A stretch of DNA of 64,000 nucleotides from Galeruca laticollis (taxonomy: Eukaryota > Arthropoda > Insecta > Coleoptera > Chrysomelidae): the NCBI GenBank assembly GCA_963921935.1, contig OY998176.1, positions 49,315,813-49,379,812 on the forward strand. The letters run 5' to 3'. Position 1 is the stretch's first letter; every line of letters starts with the position of its first letter. Below, in pieces: positions 9,430-20,000 of the stretch. Both the position numbers and the translations under genes were made by a program. The notes beneath the pieces are model-generated. The model was not told where the DNA came from. It saw only the letters and a list, made by a program, of their open reading frames with translations, and searched no databases.

Positions 9430-10800
9430 AAGAAACAAGATTGTTTTTAAAAGATTTTAAAGACGGAATAGTTATTACAAAGGCAGACAAAGGTAATACT
9501 ACTGTGATCTTGGGGAGAGTTGCATTTTTGGAAAAAGCAAATATTCTTCTTAATGATCAATCTGTGTATAGTATAATTACTGTAGATCCTACTAAATAAG
9601 TTCAAAATAAACTAAATACATTAATTGGCAATTTGACAACACGGAACATTTTAAGTAAAGATGTAGCTAAAAAATGAAAATGAAATAATGGTATTTTTCC
9701 AAAGATGTATCTTTTACAAAAGATACATAAGCAGGATTTGCCCTTAAGACCAATAGTCAGTTATGTGGGCTCACTCCTTTATTTCTTATCTAAATTTATA
9801 TCTGAACTTTTATCACCTTTCTTTATCAAAGATGAAAGATACGTTAAGAATTCTTTTGAATTCTCTAATGAAATGAAAAACTTCACAATTCCTTCAAATC
9901 ATGTTTTGCTTTCTTCAGATGTTATTTCTTTCTTCACTAATATTCCAGTAATTGAAACATTAAATATTATTGGAAGAAACTGGTAATTCTACTATCACCT
10001 TTGACCATTTTAAGACTCTTTTCAATCTATGTATTAAAAATAGTTATTTTAATTTCAACGAACAATTTTTTGAACAAATTTCAGGGTTGGGGATAGGCAA
10101 CTGTCTATCACCTACCTGTGCAGACAGGATATATGTCTTGGGAAACTATCTTTTGAAGTTTTTAGATACAAACGTTATGTTGATGACATTTTTTAATTGC
10201 TCCTGAGGGTACAGAAGAGGAGATACTTTTAAATTTTAACTCGTACCACTCTAAACTTCAGTTTACAATAGAAAAAGAAGTCTCTAGTAGACTAGCATTT
10301 TTAGATACTTTAGTGACAACAAACATTGAAAACAAACTTATCATTGACTGGTACCATAAACCCACCTTTTCAGAGAGATTCCTAAATTTTTACTCTCAAC
10401 ACCCCATGAGTCAAAAAATAAACATGGTCAAAAATCTTGAATTTAGAATAGAAAATATTTGTAGTGATGAATGCATCAACCAAAATTTGAAAAAACTCAA
10501 ATAAAATAATATTTCATTCAAACTATACCTCTAGTACTAATAAAGATCACCCTGTAATTTACCATAAAATGACATACGTAAAAGGCCTCTCAGAGAAATT
10601 GTGTGAAATTTTAAATAACGAGGAACAGCAAATAGCTTTAAAAAGCGAAAATACTGTTAAAAAATGTTTTTTTCTAAAGTAAAAAACACCAATTGAATCA
10701 CAATCAAATGTTGTTTTTAAGATACCCTGCAGTAACTGCCACAAATGCTATGTAGGGGAAACCAAAAGATATGTATCTGTACGTGTACGAATTTAAGTTA
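9430..10800 (+). pseudogene. Penelope-like element RT and partial GIY-YIG, decayed
   Basis: Pieces in three frames give the PLE order: ITKADKGNTTVILG near 9475, LLQKIHKQDLPLRPIVSYVG at 9708, LLSSDVISFFTNIP near 9910, GLGIGNCLSPTCADRIYV near 10090 (region before the catalytic Asp pair, which is damaged to LMTFF), and SSRLAFLDTLV near 10290. Near 10710-10790 the start of the GIY-YIG endonuclease reads FKIPCSNCHKCYVGETKRYV, then breaks off. PLE proteins combine a telomerase-related RT with a GIY-YIG nuclease. This copy has at least five stops or frameshifts. Its RT differs clearly from the PLE at 45-49 kb. Confidence 0.85.
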
Positions 10801-10832
10801 ACATTCAAATTCCTACTGTTAATTCTTACATA

Positions 10833-10977
10833 ATATCATGATATTCAGTTATCGAAACCATTGTCAATTTTTTAGAATTTTTAATATTTTTCATTATATT
10901 GTGGAATTAGCTAGAAACGTTGAGTTTCATTTAAAACACTAATATGAGTAGATTCCACGAAGTAAGGTTCGAGACAG
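10833..10977 (+). mobile_element. Solo PLE terminal unit (about 145 bp) with target duplication
   Basis: The sequence from ATATCATGATATTCAG to TTCGAGACAG matches the ends of the PLE palindrome at 45-49 kb and of the copies at 30.1, 37.9 and 50.9 kb. It is flanked by TTAATTCTTACATA (10819-10832) and TTAATTTCTTACATA (10978-10992), a direct repeat with one indel, so the unit seems to have inserted on its own next to the older PLE. Confidence 0.65.
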
Positions 10978-10992
10978 TTAATTTCTTACATA

Positions 10993-11650
10993 GATTATTA
11001 CTTTGTCTTCACCCTGTATTTTATAATTTTACAAAATCCATTTCAAACTTCATTTCATATAAAAAACCCCAGATAACTATATATCAATTTCTTTGTCCAC
11101 AAAACTATATGCATCGACTGAGTTTCAACAGTCATATGACAGTTTCATTTAAATCTCTATTTCCCATTGGTTACATTCTCACATAACTTTCCTTGTTATC
11201 ACCCACTTAAAACGACATATAAAAATATCTATAACAACACACATTCAATTTTTCATTCTCATGATATATAAAAAGGTTGTTAGTCGAGTAACAGAAATTC
11301 AATTCAAATTCATCCAAAAAATAAAAAAAGTCACATTGTCAAAAAATTAATCATAAAGAAGTAAAGACTTTTCAATTACAATGTATCATAAGCATTTGTG
11401 ATAATCTTAATTGTGACGCAAAATGAAGGAAGTGCAAAATAATAGAAATATAAAGAAAAGTGCATATACACATTGATTTTCATTTAACATGACAAACAAC
11501 TCATACATATGGAAGCAGTTATTATCGTAACATTACGATTGGTCCTTCAGAGCTTATAAACATAAAAGTGAATACGACTTGCCGCATTTTTGCTTTTCCA
11601 TTAGAAAACAGGAGAACGCAAAACATGGCCCTTCTGTAGCCGAATCGAAC
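10993..11650. other. No gene seen
   Basis: AT-rich sequence with only short, unconvincing reading frames. I recognise no repeat family in it. Confidence 0.5.
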
Positions 11651-11890
11651 CAAATAAAGTTCATAGAATTTGGTCCTGAATCGAGAGCAGTGTTGGCGGT
11701 TCAAATCTACGAGGAAATTTAAATTCTTCAAAACAGACAGTAGGTTCGCAGTGAAAACGAACAAGACAAATAAATTCATAGAATATGGTCCGGAATTGAG
11801 AGCAGTGTTGGCAGTTCAAATCTAAGAGGAAATTGAAATTCTTCGAGACAGACAGCAGGTTAGCAGTGAAAACGAACAAGACAAATAAGG
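11651..11890. repeat. Tandem duplication, two units of 115-116 bp
   Basis: Two copies of a unit starting CAAATAAA...TTCATAGAAT at 11651 and 11767 share most bases, including GAGAGCAGTGTTGGC and GAAAACGAACAAGACAAAT; a third start at 11882 is cut off. Overlapping open frames on the minus strand arise from the repeat and show no known domain. Confidence 0.8.
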
Positions 11891-12017
11891 TACATCTGAC
11901 GGATAAAATTTATTACATTTTTATTATATGTTATAATTTCAAATTTAGTTTGGACATTTAATAACATTTTCTCATATCAATTTTGGAAAACAATCATTTA
12001 CATCATAAATAGTATAT

Positions 12018-12565
12018 TAAAGTATAAGTGGATAAAGAGGTCTTTCAAACACGCGCGGTTTTTACAGCACGACGGCGCAGCCGGAGTGTTCGAAATAGAG
12101 CAAGTGTTTGAAAGACCAGTTATCCACGAATACTTTACGCTATTTTTTTTATTGGTGCACTTTGAAATCATAAAATATTATTATTATATTATTACTACAA
12201 AAAAATGGAAGTCCGTCCTCGATGCCCAGCCAAGTTTCGTGAAAGTCAAATAGTATTTATTTTTATTTGACGTTACGAGGTACTGCTGTCAGATCAATTA
12301 TCGAAAAGTTTCTTTATTTATATTTAAAAGGATACAATGTATATATGAATATATAAATAAGTTTTGCAGAAAAAACCAAATAAGTTGGTTCCCAATGAAA
12401 ATATACAATTTAAAAACTAATAAAAAAAGTTGTCATTGCTATTTACGTTTCTCAAGTTGTTGTTACCATAGGGACTTTAAAAAACGCGCGTGTTTGAAAG
12501 TTCGATTTAAACACGCTGAGGCGTGCTTTAAAGAGGTAGTATGAGGCATCAATAAAAAAAATATT
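12018..12565. mobile_element. Nested inverted repeats, MITE-like
   Basis: An imperfect hairpin has arms of about 34 bp at 12018-12051 and 12102-12136 (both hold CTTTCAAACAC and TGGATAA-like words) around a GC-rich loop. The word CTTTCAAACACGCGCG returns inverted at 12482-12501, and TTTTTTTTATTGGTGC at 12144-12158 returns inverted at 12546-12560. The nested symmetry suggests one or two non-autonomous DNA elements. The loop motif resembles that in the hairpin at 31.9 kb. Confidence 0.5.
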
Positions 12566-12630
12566 ATTTAAATACCTAACATGACACATTGATTTGAATT
12601 TTATGTCAAATAATTGTTATAATTGATAAA

Positions 12631-14308
12631 ATGGATTCTTTAAAAACACAACATGCTAGTTGTAAGGCAGCAATTACGCTTTCAAATCCCGAATAGATAA
12701 CTTAGATAAATACTACTCTAAATATTGTGAGATTCAAGATCAAATAGAAATCATAGCCTTAGATCCTGAATTAGAATTTGACGATAGAAGCCAGATTGAT
12801 GAGAAATATTATGCAATACACTACAGATTACAAAATACTTACGATAAATTAAATTTCAAACTTAATCAAATGACTCAATCAACCTTACATTCTCATAATG
12901 AAACGCATATTAGATTGCCATCAATAGAAATACCGATTTCTATGGAGATGGAGATAGCACAAAATATAGTGCCTTCATAGAACTTATCAATGCATTAATA
13001 GTAAATAACACACGGCTCACATCCAAAACTGAAAAATTTTACAATTTGAAATCATACTTGAAAGGTGACCCGCTAAATTTAATTTCTCAATTACCAGTAA
13101 ATGAAACTAATTTTGATGTAGCTTTAGACTTACTAAATTTCGAATACAATAATATAAGGCAGATTGTTACTGCCCATGTTAACCGTTCAACGACCTGTAA
13201 TAATATATCAAAATGTAATGCACAGCAATTAAGAATATATACATCTGAAACTAATCATTATTAAACTTAACCATCAGTAAGGAAGATTTATTCGATGCTT
13301 TAATTGTTCACATCTTGAAAACAAAATTAGACTATAGTACTAAAAGATGTATTGAAGAAAAAGGGATTGATCAACATTTAATTACTAGTGATAATTTTTT
13401 TGATTTTTTGGGGAAAAAATGTACCGTTTTGGAAAACTTGTTGACCCAAGATCCTAAACCTGATACATCTCATCATCATCATCTAATCATCTTCTAATGT
13501 AAACACACCATCCAACAAGGTAATCTTACTTTCAAATCAACACTCGCTTCCTGAACAAAACTCGCCTCATAACAATGATCAACGCAATCAACCCTCGTCT
13601 GGTGCATATAATAGTCCCCCCTACCCATCTCCAACATGTTTATTTTGTAAGGAAATAGGCCACAAAATTTATTCATGCCCCTAATTCGGGATGCTTTCCG
13701 TTCCTGATCGGAACAACTACATTAGAGATAACAGAATGTGTTTTAGGTGTCTAGGTTATAAACATACAATCCTTAATTGTATTTCGGTAAAATCATGTTC
13801 CATACGTCATAAAAGACATTCCACTTTACTCCATTTAAACAATTCTCCCCCTAGACAAAACCCTGACACAAGATCTGTCGATAGAAATGACACTCCGATC
13901 GTCGCCATGACCCATTCTTTTCATTCCATATTAAATGAACCATGCAATCTATACTCGTTCGCAACACAATCTTCAAGTCAACAGTCACTCGTTGATCATT
14001 CATTACCCAACTCACTTGAAAGGGACACCGTTAACCAGCTCTCTTGTAGTACAACTCATAGCTCTAACCCTATCAACATTTCAACATGCTCATTCTGTAA
14101 CAAAGCAGGTCACGAAATTTATTCTTGCTCACACTTCAGAACACTCTCTACACTTGACCGCAAAAAATATAGAATAAATAACATAATGTGCACAGCATGT
14201 CTGGGTTCCAGACACACATTCACCCATTGCTCGTCTACCGATGTATGTGCCATTTGCAGAAACAAGCACCACACTTCACTTCACTTAACCCCTCACACCC
14301 ACAAATAA
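12631..14308 (+). pseudogene. BEL/Pao retrotransposon Gag, decayed, with duplicated zinc module
   Basis: The frame starts MDSLKTQHASC, then after a shift reads YYSKYCEIQDQIEIIALDPE, and after another shift FYGDGDSTKYSAFIELINAL and NLKSYLKGDPLNLISQLP, the conserved core of BEL/Pao Gag. Downstream, from 13637, a zinc module reads CLFCKEIGHKIYSC, then CFRCLGYKHTILNC and a CSIRHKRHSTLLH remnant. The whole module of about 70 residues recurs from 14087 (CSFCNKAGHEIYSC, CTACLGSRHTFTHC, CAICRNKHHTSLH). Both copies are in one frame, with one TAA (13682-13684) in the first. Gag forms the particle and binds RNA. No protease, RT or integrase follows, so only the 5' part survives. Confidence 0.85.
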
Positions 14309-15010
14309 AACACATCATTGAGACTTTTGAACATAAACCCTAACCATTCCCCACCACTGCAACAATCTCCTGAATATTAACGTCAAGAAACGTACTGTTC
14401 TGGACAAGATTCACTCACAATACCTTACGGATAGCCCCTCTCATACTCATCATACTCATTCTTCTGGTGTGACCACACCATTTTTAAATCACAACTTACA
14501 CTCAAAAACACTCTTGATTGACAAAACACTCTTCACTCATAATTCATTCTCACACCAACGCTTACACTCGAATAAACGATTCACTTTCTTACTCAACGCT
14601 CTTTTAGTGCAGGATAACACTCATTCATTACTTAAATTCTTTCTTGTCAAGAAAACAAAACCTTTAGTCCTCTAGAAGAGGACAGTGAAACTTGTATACG
14701 TGACACTTAAGAAAAACTTTGTGAAAAACTTGGACATGTAGACTTGGACATTGAAAAAAAATATACTTGGACGTGAATACCTGGAAAAAGGTATCGAGGA
14801 AAATTACTTGGATAAAAAAATAGATACGTGGTTGAAGAAGAAAAGAAGATGATACTTAGTTGAAAAGAAGAAGAAGAAGATACTTGGGTGAAGAAGATGA
14901 TACTTGGTTGAAGAAGATGATCCTTGGATAATAATAACACTAGGGTGACGTTTAGAAGAAAACCTCCTCCTCTCTTACTCATATGTTACTTAAAAAATTA
15001 CATTGACGAT
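14309..15010. other. No gene; degenerate TACTTGG/GAAGAAGATGA repeats
   Basis: The first 400 bp hold short frames without known domains and may be BEL-derived. From about 14705 to 14940 the words ACTTGGA, GGTTGAAGAAG and GAAGATGA recur irregularly, a degenerate tandem repeat that gives a low-complexity frame on the minus strand. Confidence 0.5.
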
Positions 15011-15014
15011 ACTT

Positions 15015-15891
15015 GTACAAATGTTCTAGATGTTCGTGACCATATCGCATGTCCAACCTCTTCTTCAGCTGCTCGAAGTCATCCGTTTCTTCCAAAGGTA
15101 ACGTCTGAAGTACATCTAAGGCATCTCCCCGAAGCGCGGTGATTAAGTTTACTGCCTTCTCCCTGTCGGATCAATTATTCACTCTAGCAGCTACTTCAAA
15201 TTGTTTCACATAATTCGTCCACGACATTTTTCCATCGAACGTTGGGCCTTGACTCGGGTAAAACTGCCAATATCTTCCAGCTTAGGGTGTGTTTCTGTTT
15301 GCAAGGTTTTGTTTGCTCGGCCTTTCTTTCTTCCGCTGGCGTGTCTTGGGTTCGTAAATCTATCATCTTTCTTTCTAACTCCTTGATTTTTTCGTCCATC
15401 GTTGTCGTCTTATTCTCAATTTTCTTGTCCATCGTTGTCATCTTATTCTCGATTTTCTCATCCATCTTTGTTATCTTATTCTCGATTTTCTCGTCCATCG
15501 TTGTCATCTTATTCTCGATATCTAATTTTAGGGACGAAATTTTATATTCGACGTCAGCAGCAATGTCGTTTTTCAACGATAAGATGTCGGCAAAAACGTC
15601 GTTGTTCATAGTGGAAATCTTTTCGCCCATATTTGTAGAAATATTGTTCTTCATAGTGGAAATATCGCTCTTTATAGTCGAAATCTTCTCGTCGATGTTA
15701 GTAGAAATTGACGAGATTAAGGTGGAAGCCTCATCATTGAATAAAAATGTTTCTGGATCGAAGCCGTCATTTTCCAGTGCCACTTTAAGTCTTTGTACTA
15801 ATTCACTTTTCTTACCGGGCGTTTCCAACTCACGATCTTCCAATTCTGCTCTCAATTCCGTCACTTTGAGATCGCATAGTCTCTTGGCCAT
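15015..15891 (-). pseudogene. Ty3/gypsy Gag with SAP domain and coiled coil (copy A)
   Basis: The protein starts at the ATG at 15889-15891, 25 bp after the primer-binding site, so the start is well placed. Residues 1-40 form a SAP-type DNA-binding helix pair (LKVTELRAELEDRELETPGK, then KSELVQRLKVAL). A long coiled coil follows, ending in four 11-residue repeats of the type ENKMTTMDEKI. Then comes a basic linker. A frameshift near 15250-15270 moves to a frame holding the conserved Gag core: WTNYVKQFEVAARVNN, a Trp-to-stop change, then DREKAVNLITALRGDALDVL and DMRYGHEHLEHLYK. The copy ends abruptly near 15015. Gag forms the particle shell. SAP plus coiled coil suggests nucleic-acid binding and oligomerisation; that is inference. 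Confidence 0.8.
15390..15520 (-). repeat. 33-bp coding tandem repeat in Gag coiled coil
   Basis: Four units of 33 bp, each encoding an 11-residue coiled-coil repeat. The second copy of the element (near 19763-19830) has only about two, so the repeat number varies between copies. Confidence 0.8.
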
Positions 15892-15916
15892 TTTTGCATA
15901 GCAATTTATTTATATT

Positions 15917-15934
15917 ATCCCACACTTGACACCA
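15917..15934 (-). other. Retrotransposon primer-binding site, tRNA-Leu-like
   Basis: One base after the LTR end, the minus strand reads TGGTGTCAAGTGTGGGAT. TGG is the complement of the tRNA CCA end, and the rest resembles the 3' end of an insect tRNA-Leu except in the middle four bases (from memory). This is where minus-strand cDNA synthesis would start. Confidence 0.65.
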
Positions 15935-15935
15935 A

Positions 15936-16413
15936 TGTAATGCTTTTCTTATTTATTTAAAACAGTTTATTCCGACGGGTGGGATACATTCATACACACG
16001 GTAGGTTCACTTACCTAATTTATTCATTCACTAAACTATTCACTAATTTATATTATATACACAGTATATACACTTGAACTAGTTTATATATACACTTAAC
16101 TACTGTTTATTTACTTGTTCACTCGTTTATCTCATGAAATCACTTTATAATCTGACGCTTCCCGTTGGTCGCTATTCTTTATTTAAGTGCTTTTTCTCCT
16201 AGATAATACTGGATTGCGGCTTACACAAAAACAATCGCCTCCCTGGAATTTTCTAGATAAGACTGGTAACAAAAACAATGTCTAGATAAGATAGTCAAAG
16301 AAAATCGTAAACAGTTCTAAGAAATTCCTGCGCATCTGCCAAAATTTTAACTTTCATTCATGGCTTAGACAGAATCGGATTCAGGGACTACACCAGTGTG
16401 CTGTTTCGTAACA
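15936..16413 (-). mobile_element. 5' LTR (478 bp) of SAP-Gag Ty3/gypsy copy A
   Basis: On the minus strand the LTR starts TGTTACGAAACAGCAC and ends GCATTACA, followed by the primer-binding site and Gag, the normal order. It has an AATAAA 20-30 bp before its end and an initiator-like TCAGATT. It is the inverted relative of the solo LTR at 8611-9079. It abuts a transposase fragment at 16414, so the element probably landed in that older transposon. The far end of this copy is truncated, so no target duplication can be read. Confidence 0.85.
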
Positions 16414-16709
16414 ATACCTTAACTGGAGTTACCTATCTGGAAATATTTATCCCAGAAATAGAAAATATTGTTTTACAGAATTTTCCGGAAGCCAAACTTG
16501 GCGATATGATTTGGATGAAGGATGGCGAGCCTCCGCTTAGTGTCCTACCCGTTCAGAATTATTTAAATAATGTATTACCAGTATGGATAGGGAATAACGG
16601 AACCATTAACAGTCCGGATTTGAGCCCATGGATTCATTTTTTAGGGGATAATGTTAATAATTACAGAAACGAAATGAAAATAATGAAGTCATCTGCAATG
16701 TTATTATAA
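16414..16709 (+). pseudogene. Tc1/mariner-superfamily transposase fragment, C-terminal half
   Basis: The reading VTYLEIFIPEIENIVLQNFP, then WMKDGEPPLSVLPVQNYLNN, VWIGNNGTINSPDLSPWIHF and GDNVNNYRNEM follows the order of mariner-like DDE transposases: Q-D-G-A-P-P (second Asp), W-I-G-R-G-G-P-I and S-P-D-L-(S/T)-P. The second Asp and the SPDLSP block remain; several flanking residues have changed. The N-terminal half is missing because the LTR of the retrotransposon begins just before it. It ends at a TAA at 16707-16709. Confidence 0.65.
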
Positions 16710-18120
16710 ATATAAGAAGGCGTTATCAATTATGCATTGACAATAATGGTGGACAAATCGAAAATCTTGTATGACTAATTTGCACGCTACTGAGCTTTTG
16801 ATAGCAGATTAATAAAATTCAGCTATAACCAAACAACTTTTATAAAAGCAATATTAACGATGATAGGGCGTGGGTAATTTATAATAAATAACCCTGTACC
16901 TATTTCATTCAGAATCAAAATATTCAATACATTAGATTATTTCTCTAGTCTGTTACAATAGCTGGCAATAAATAAATATAAATAAATAATTGTAGTAATG
17001 CGATATTCCTAATAACATTGATGAATAACTTACAGAACCAGCTTGACTAAATGAAGGATAGTTATTGAGGTTATCTCCTCAAGTGAAAATTTTAAACTCA
17101 TATTGAGCGATATTAGTTATAATTAGTAAAGTGACAATCCATTGTTGACACTGTACCAGTATAAAAAATCCATTCAACAAAGAAAAGAAAATAATAGAAA
17201 AGAAACGGCACATGTTTCCATTAAGCTTCACTATACCCTAAGGCTATAGCATTCCATTGTTAATATTTTAACAATAATAATGTTTTCAATTTATTTTGAA
17301 TTTTATATGAAAGCGGCTGATTGAAATAGAGAATGTATAACTGAGTTGATAAAATATTAATTACCTAAACATTTCAAGTAGCACATTACAAAAATACAAT
17401 GCATCCTATAAAATAGAATAAATTCTGCTCTGTCGCAATAATAAAAATCTCCCTCCTATTTTTCCGAAATTAAATTCCTCATCACATGAACGGAGCCGTA
17501 CGCCCTTATTAGTCGCCTCATGGGGGGCCCGGGGTGTTTCCCCTACAATATCCTTCACTGTGGGGTCTCTCATTGACATCTGACAAGGTGACGAGGTGAA
17601 AAATCATAAAAAAGGGGCCGATATTTGTGTTTACAGTGCCTCCCATGGAGATTGAAGTTTAGACACGTTTTTGTAACTGTATTTTACATTTGTATTGAAG
17701 CATATGTGACTATATCAGAATAATAAGCTTCAAAGATGCAGAGTATGGGAAATGTTCCAGCAAAAAATATTGCCAGCCACCCCTTGGAAAGGATAAATTC
17801 TTTCAAACGCATTTTTTCCAATAATGAAAATTGAATCACCCTTATAAATTAAATAGATAATCAGTTTATTTTTATTGTAGTACCTTTGGAATTATCGCTG
17901 ATTAGGTCACTGTACCAAGTAATAATATCTGATTTAGATTGCATAACTAAAATAAATCGTAATATCAGAAGCAAATGCAATAATATAAACACCAATATTT
18001 AATTCATAGTGTATATCGGCGATCGAGCGAGAAACATACAGATTATTAAAGAGTAGCCATTTAGAAGTAAAAATAGATTTTTTTAAAGATAATCGATTTC
18101 GGAAGGAATTAGAAAAAATA
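16710..18120. other. No gene seen; GC-rich patch at 17460-17640
   Basis: AT-rich with no convincing frame. Bases 17510-17560 hold a run of G and C (GGGGGGCCCGGGG) in a GC-rich patch unlike its surroundings; I cannot assign it to a family. Confidence 0.4.
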
Positions 18121-18129
18121 ATCTATTTT

Positions 18130-20000
18130 GTTGTGGCCTCTTCATTCGGGATCGCGTAAATTTCCACCCTATTTATGAAATAATCCATTCCACCAGAATG
18201 TATTCACCACCATTTTCTGTCGTCGGAAATGGTCCAAATATATCTTAAGCAATCCTTTCGAAAATACTTTCAACATTATGTTGTTTCATAGATGCCTTTC
18301 TCTCGCGACGTGGTCCATTACTCGTAGCACAACTAGTACATTTTTTACACCAGTCCCTCACATCGTCGGAGCTGTTCATCCAAGAAAACTTTCACGGAGT
18401 TGCTGAAGGGTTTTCTTCAGTCCCTGATGACCTCCCGATGGACTGTCGTGTACTTCCTCAGTATCTCAGCTACTCTCGTTGTCTAGTTGTCTTCTCATCT
18501 CGGAACCATAATCGTTCTCAAGGAATCTCGTCAACATGCATTCTTTCAGGACTAAGGAGTCCCACTGAGCCTAATATGCCTTGACTGTCGCTTGAAACTT
18601 TTGACACTTCTTGCCAAGCAGAACGCCAATTTTGTTCCTTCCAATGCCGAATCAGCTTTAAAGTGAGGATCATTCTCCTGGTCTTTTCAGATCCTGGTTC
18701 TTCGTTGACTACCGTAATTCTCGAAACTGCAACTTTCTTAGATTTCACCTTGTTCCAGTGAGAATAGTCTGTTGAGCATGACCGTTAAGCGGAGAGTCGG
18801 TATTTTGGTGACTCACACCAGCTCGATGTTTGCCCCTGTCTAGTTTTCCCTGTAACTGTAGTTCTCGATTTGCAAGAATTCTGAGCTCGTCACACTTCCG
18901 GAATCTGATCTTCTTCGGCTTCTTTTCTACTCCTTATCAAGTTCACGATCTGGTTCAGTCGGCCTTTGTCACCTTCTTCTAGCATGGTCCTAACTTGTTG
19001 TATCCCGAAGCCTTCGTGGCTGCTTCATATTCAAGAGGTTCTTGGTTTGCATGACTTATTAGCCGCTTAAGCGAACTACGCACATGCTCTAGGTCGCCTC
19101 AATTATAGCTTCTGATCTTCTTCGTCTTCTTGTCACACATACCTTTTATCTGATTAATATTGAAGAGCAGCGTTCAGTACACCTACCATGGTTTTGGAAT
19201 GAGCTAATCGAAGCATCCTCTCAATATCGTGGTCACATAAGCTGTCAATAAAAGCCTGGATGCCCAAACATTCCTTCATGTTCTCTGCTGCTGATTAATA
19301 AGCAAATCGAACTAGTCGGGCAATATTCAGTTCATACTCTTGAAGGTTTCGTTACGTTTCCGCCTCCGGTTCTTCAGCTGGAATTGGTACAGGTGTGCTA
19401 AATGTTCGTGACCATATCGCATGTCCAACCTCTTCTTGAGCCGCTCGAAGTTATTAATTTCTTCAACGGGTATCGTCTGAAATACATCTAAGGCGTCTCT
19501 CCGAAGCGCGATGGTTAAGTTCACTGATTTCTCCTTATCGGACCAATTATTCACTCTAGCGGCTGTTTCAAACTGTTTTACATAATTGGTCCATGACGTC
19601 TTACCTCAAACGTTGGGGCCTTGACTCAGGCAAAACTGCAACTGTCTTCTACCTTAGGAAGTATTTCTGGCACGCAAGGTTTAATTCGTTCGACCTTCTA
19701 TTCTTCCGCTGGCGTGTCTTGAGTTCTTAAATCTGTCACCTTTTTTTCTTACTCCTTGATTTTCTCGTCCATCGTTGTCATCTGATTCTTAATTTTCTTG
19801 TCCATTGTTTTCATCTTATTCTCGATTTACAATTTTAGGGACTAACTTTTATTTTCGACTTCAGCAGAAATGTCATTTTTCAATGATAAGATATCGGTAG
19901 AAATATCATTTTCATGGCAGAAATCGTTCTTTATAGCAGAAATATCGTTGAATAGGTGAGGCTTTTACTTGATGAAAATCCATACTGAAAGATGAAATAA
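18130..20000 (-). pseudogene. Ty3/gypsy SAP-Gag family, internally deleted (copy B)
   Basis: Read leftwards from 20000: a piece matching copy A from just after the SAP domain, two coiled-coil repeats, then the Gag core from 19554 to 19327 (NNWSDKEKSVNLTIALRRDA, MRYGHEHLAHLYQFQL), a Gag C-terminal part (CLGIQAFIDSL-like, near 19240) and then directly late Pol: linker near 18750-18520 (KLIRHWKEQNWRSAWQEVSK) and integrase zinc region at 18420-18300 with CKKCTSCATSNGP and a core start IFGPFPTTENGGEYILVEW near 18200. Protease, RT and RNase H are missing, so a large internal deletion joined Gag to integrase. Several frameshifts are present. No LTR is seen at either end. Confidence 0.75.

Noticed and set aside
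11522..11879. Overlapping minus-strand frames with repeated peptide words
   Set aside because: They arise from a 116-bp tandem duplication and show no domain or sensible start.
14707..14982. Minus-strand frame rich in Ser and Phe
   Set aside because: Product of degenerate GAAGAAGATGA repeats, low complexity.
15242..15901. Long plus-strand reading frame (219 codons)
   Set aside because: It is the antisense of the Ty3/gypsy SAP-Gag gene; the hydrophobic repeats come from reverse-reading the coiled-coil codons.
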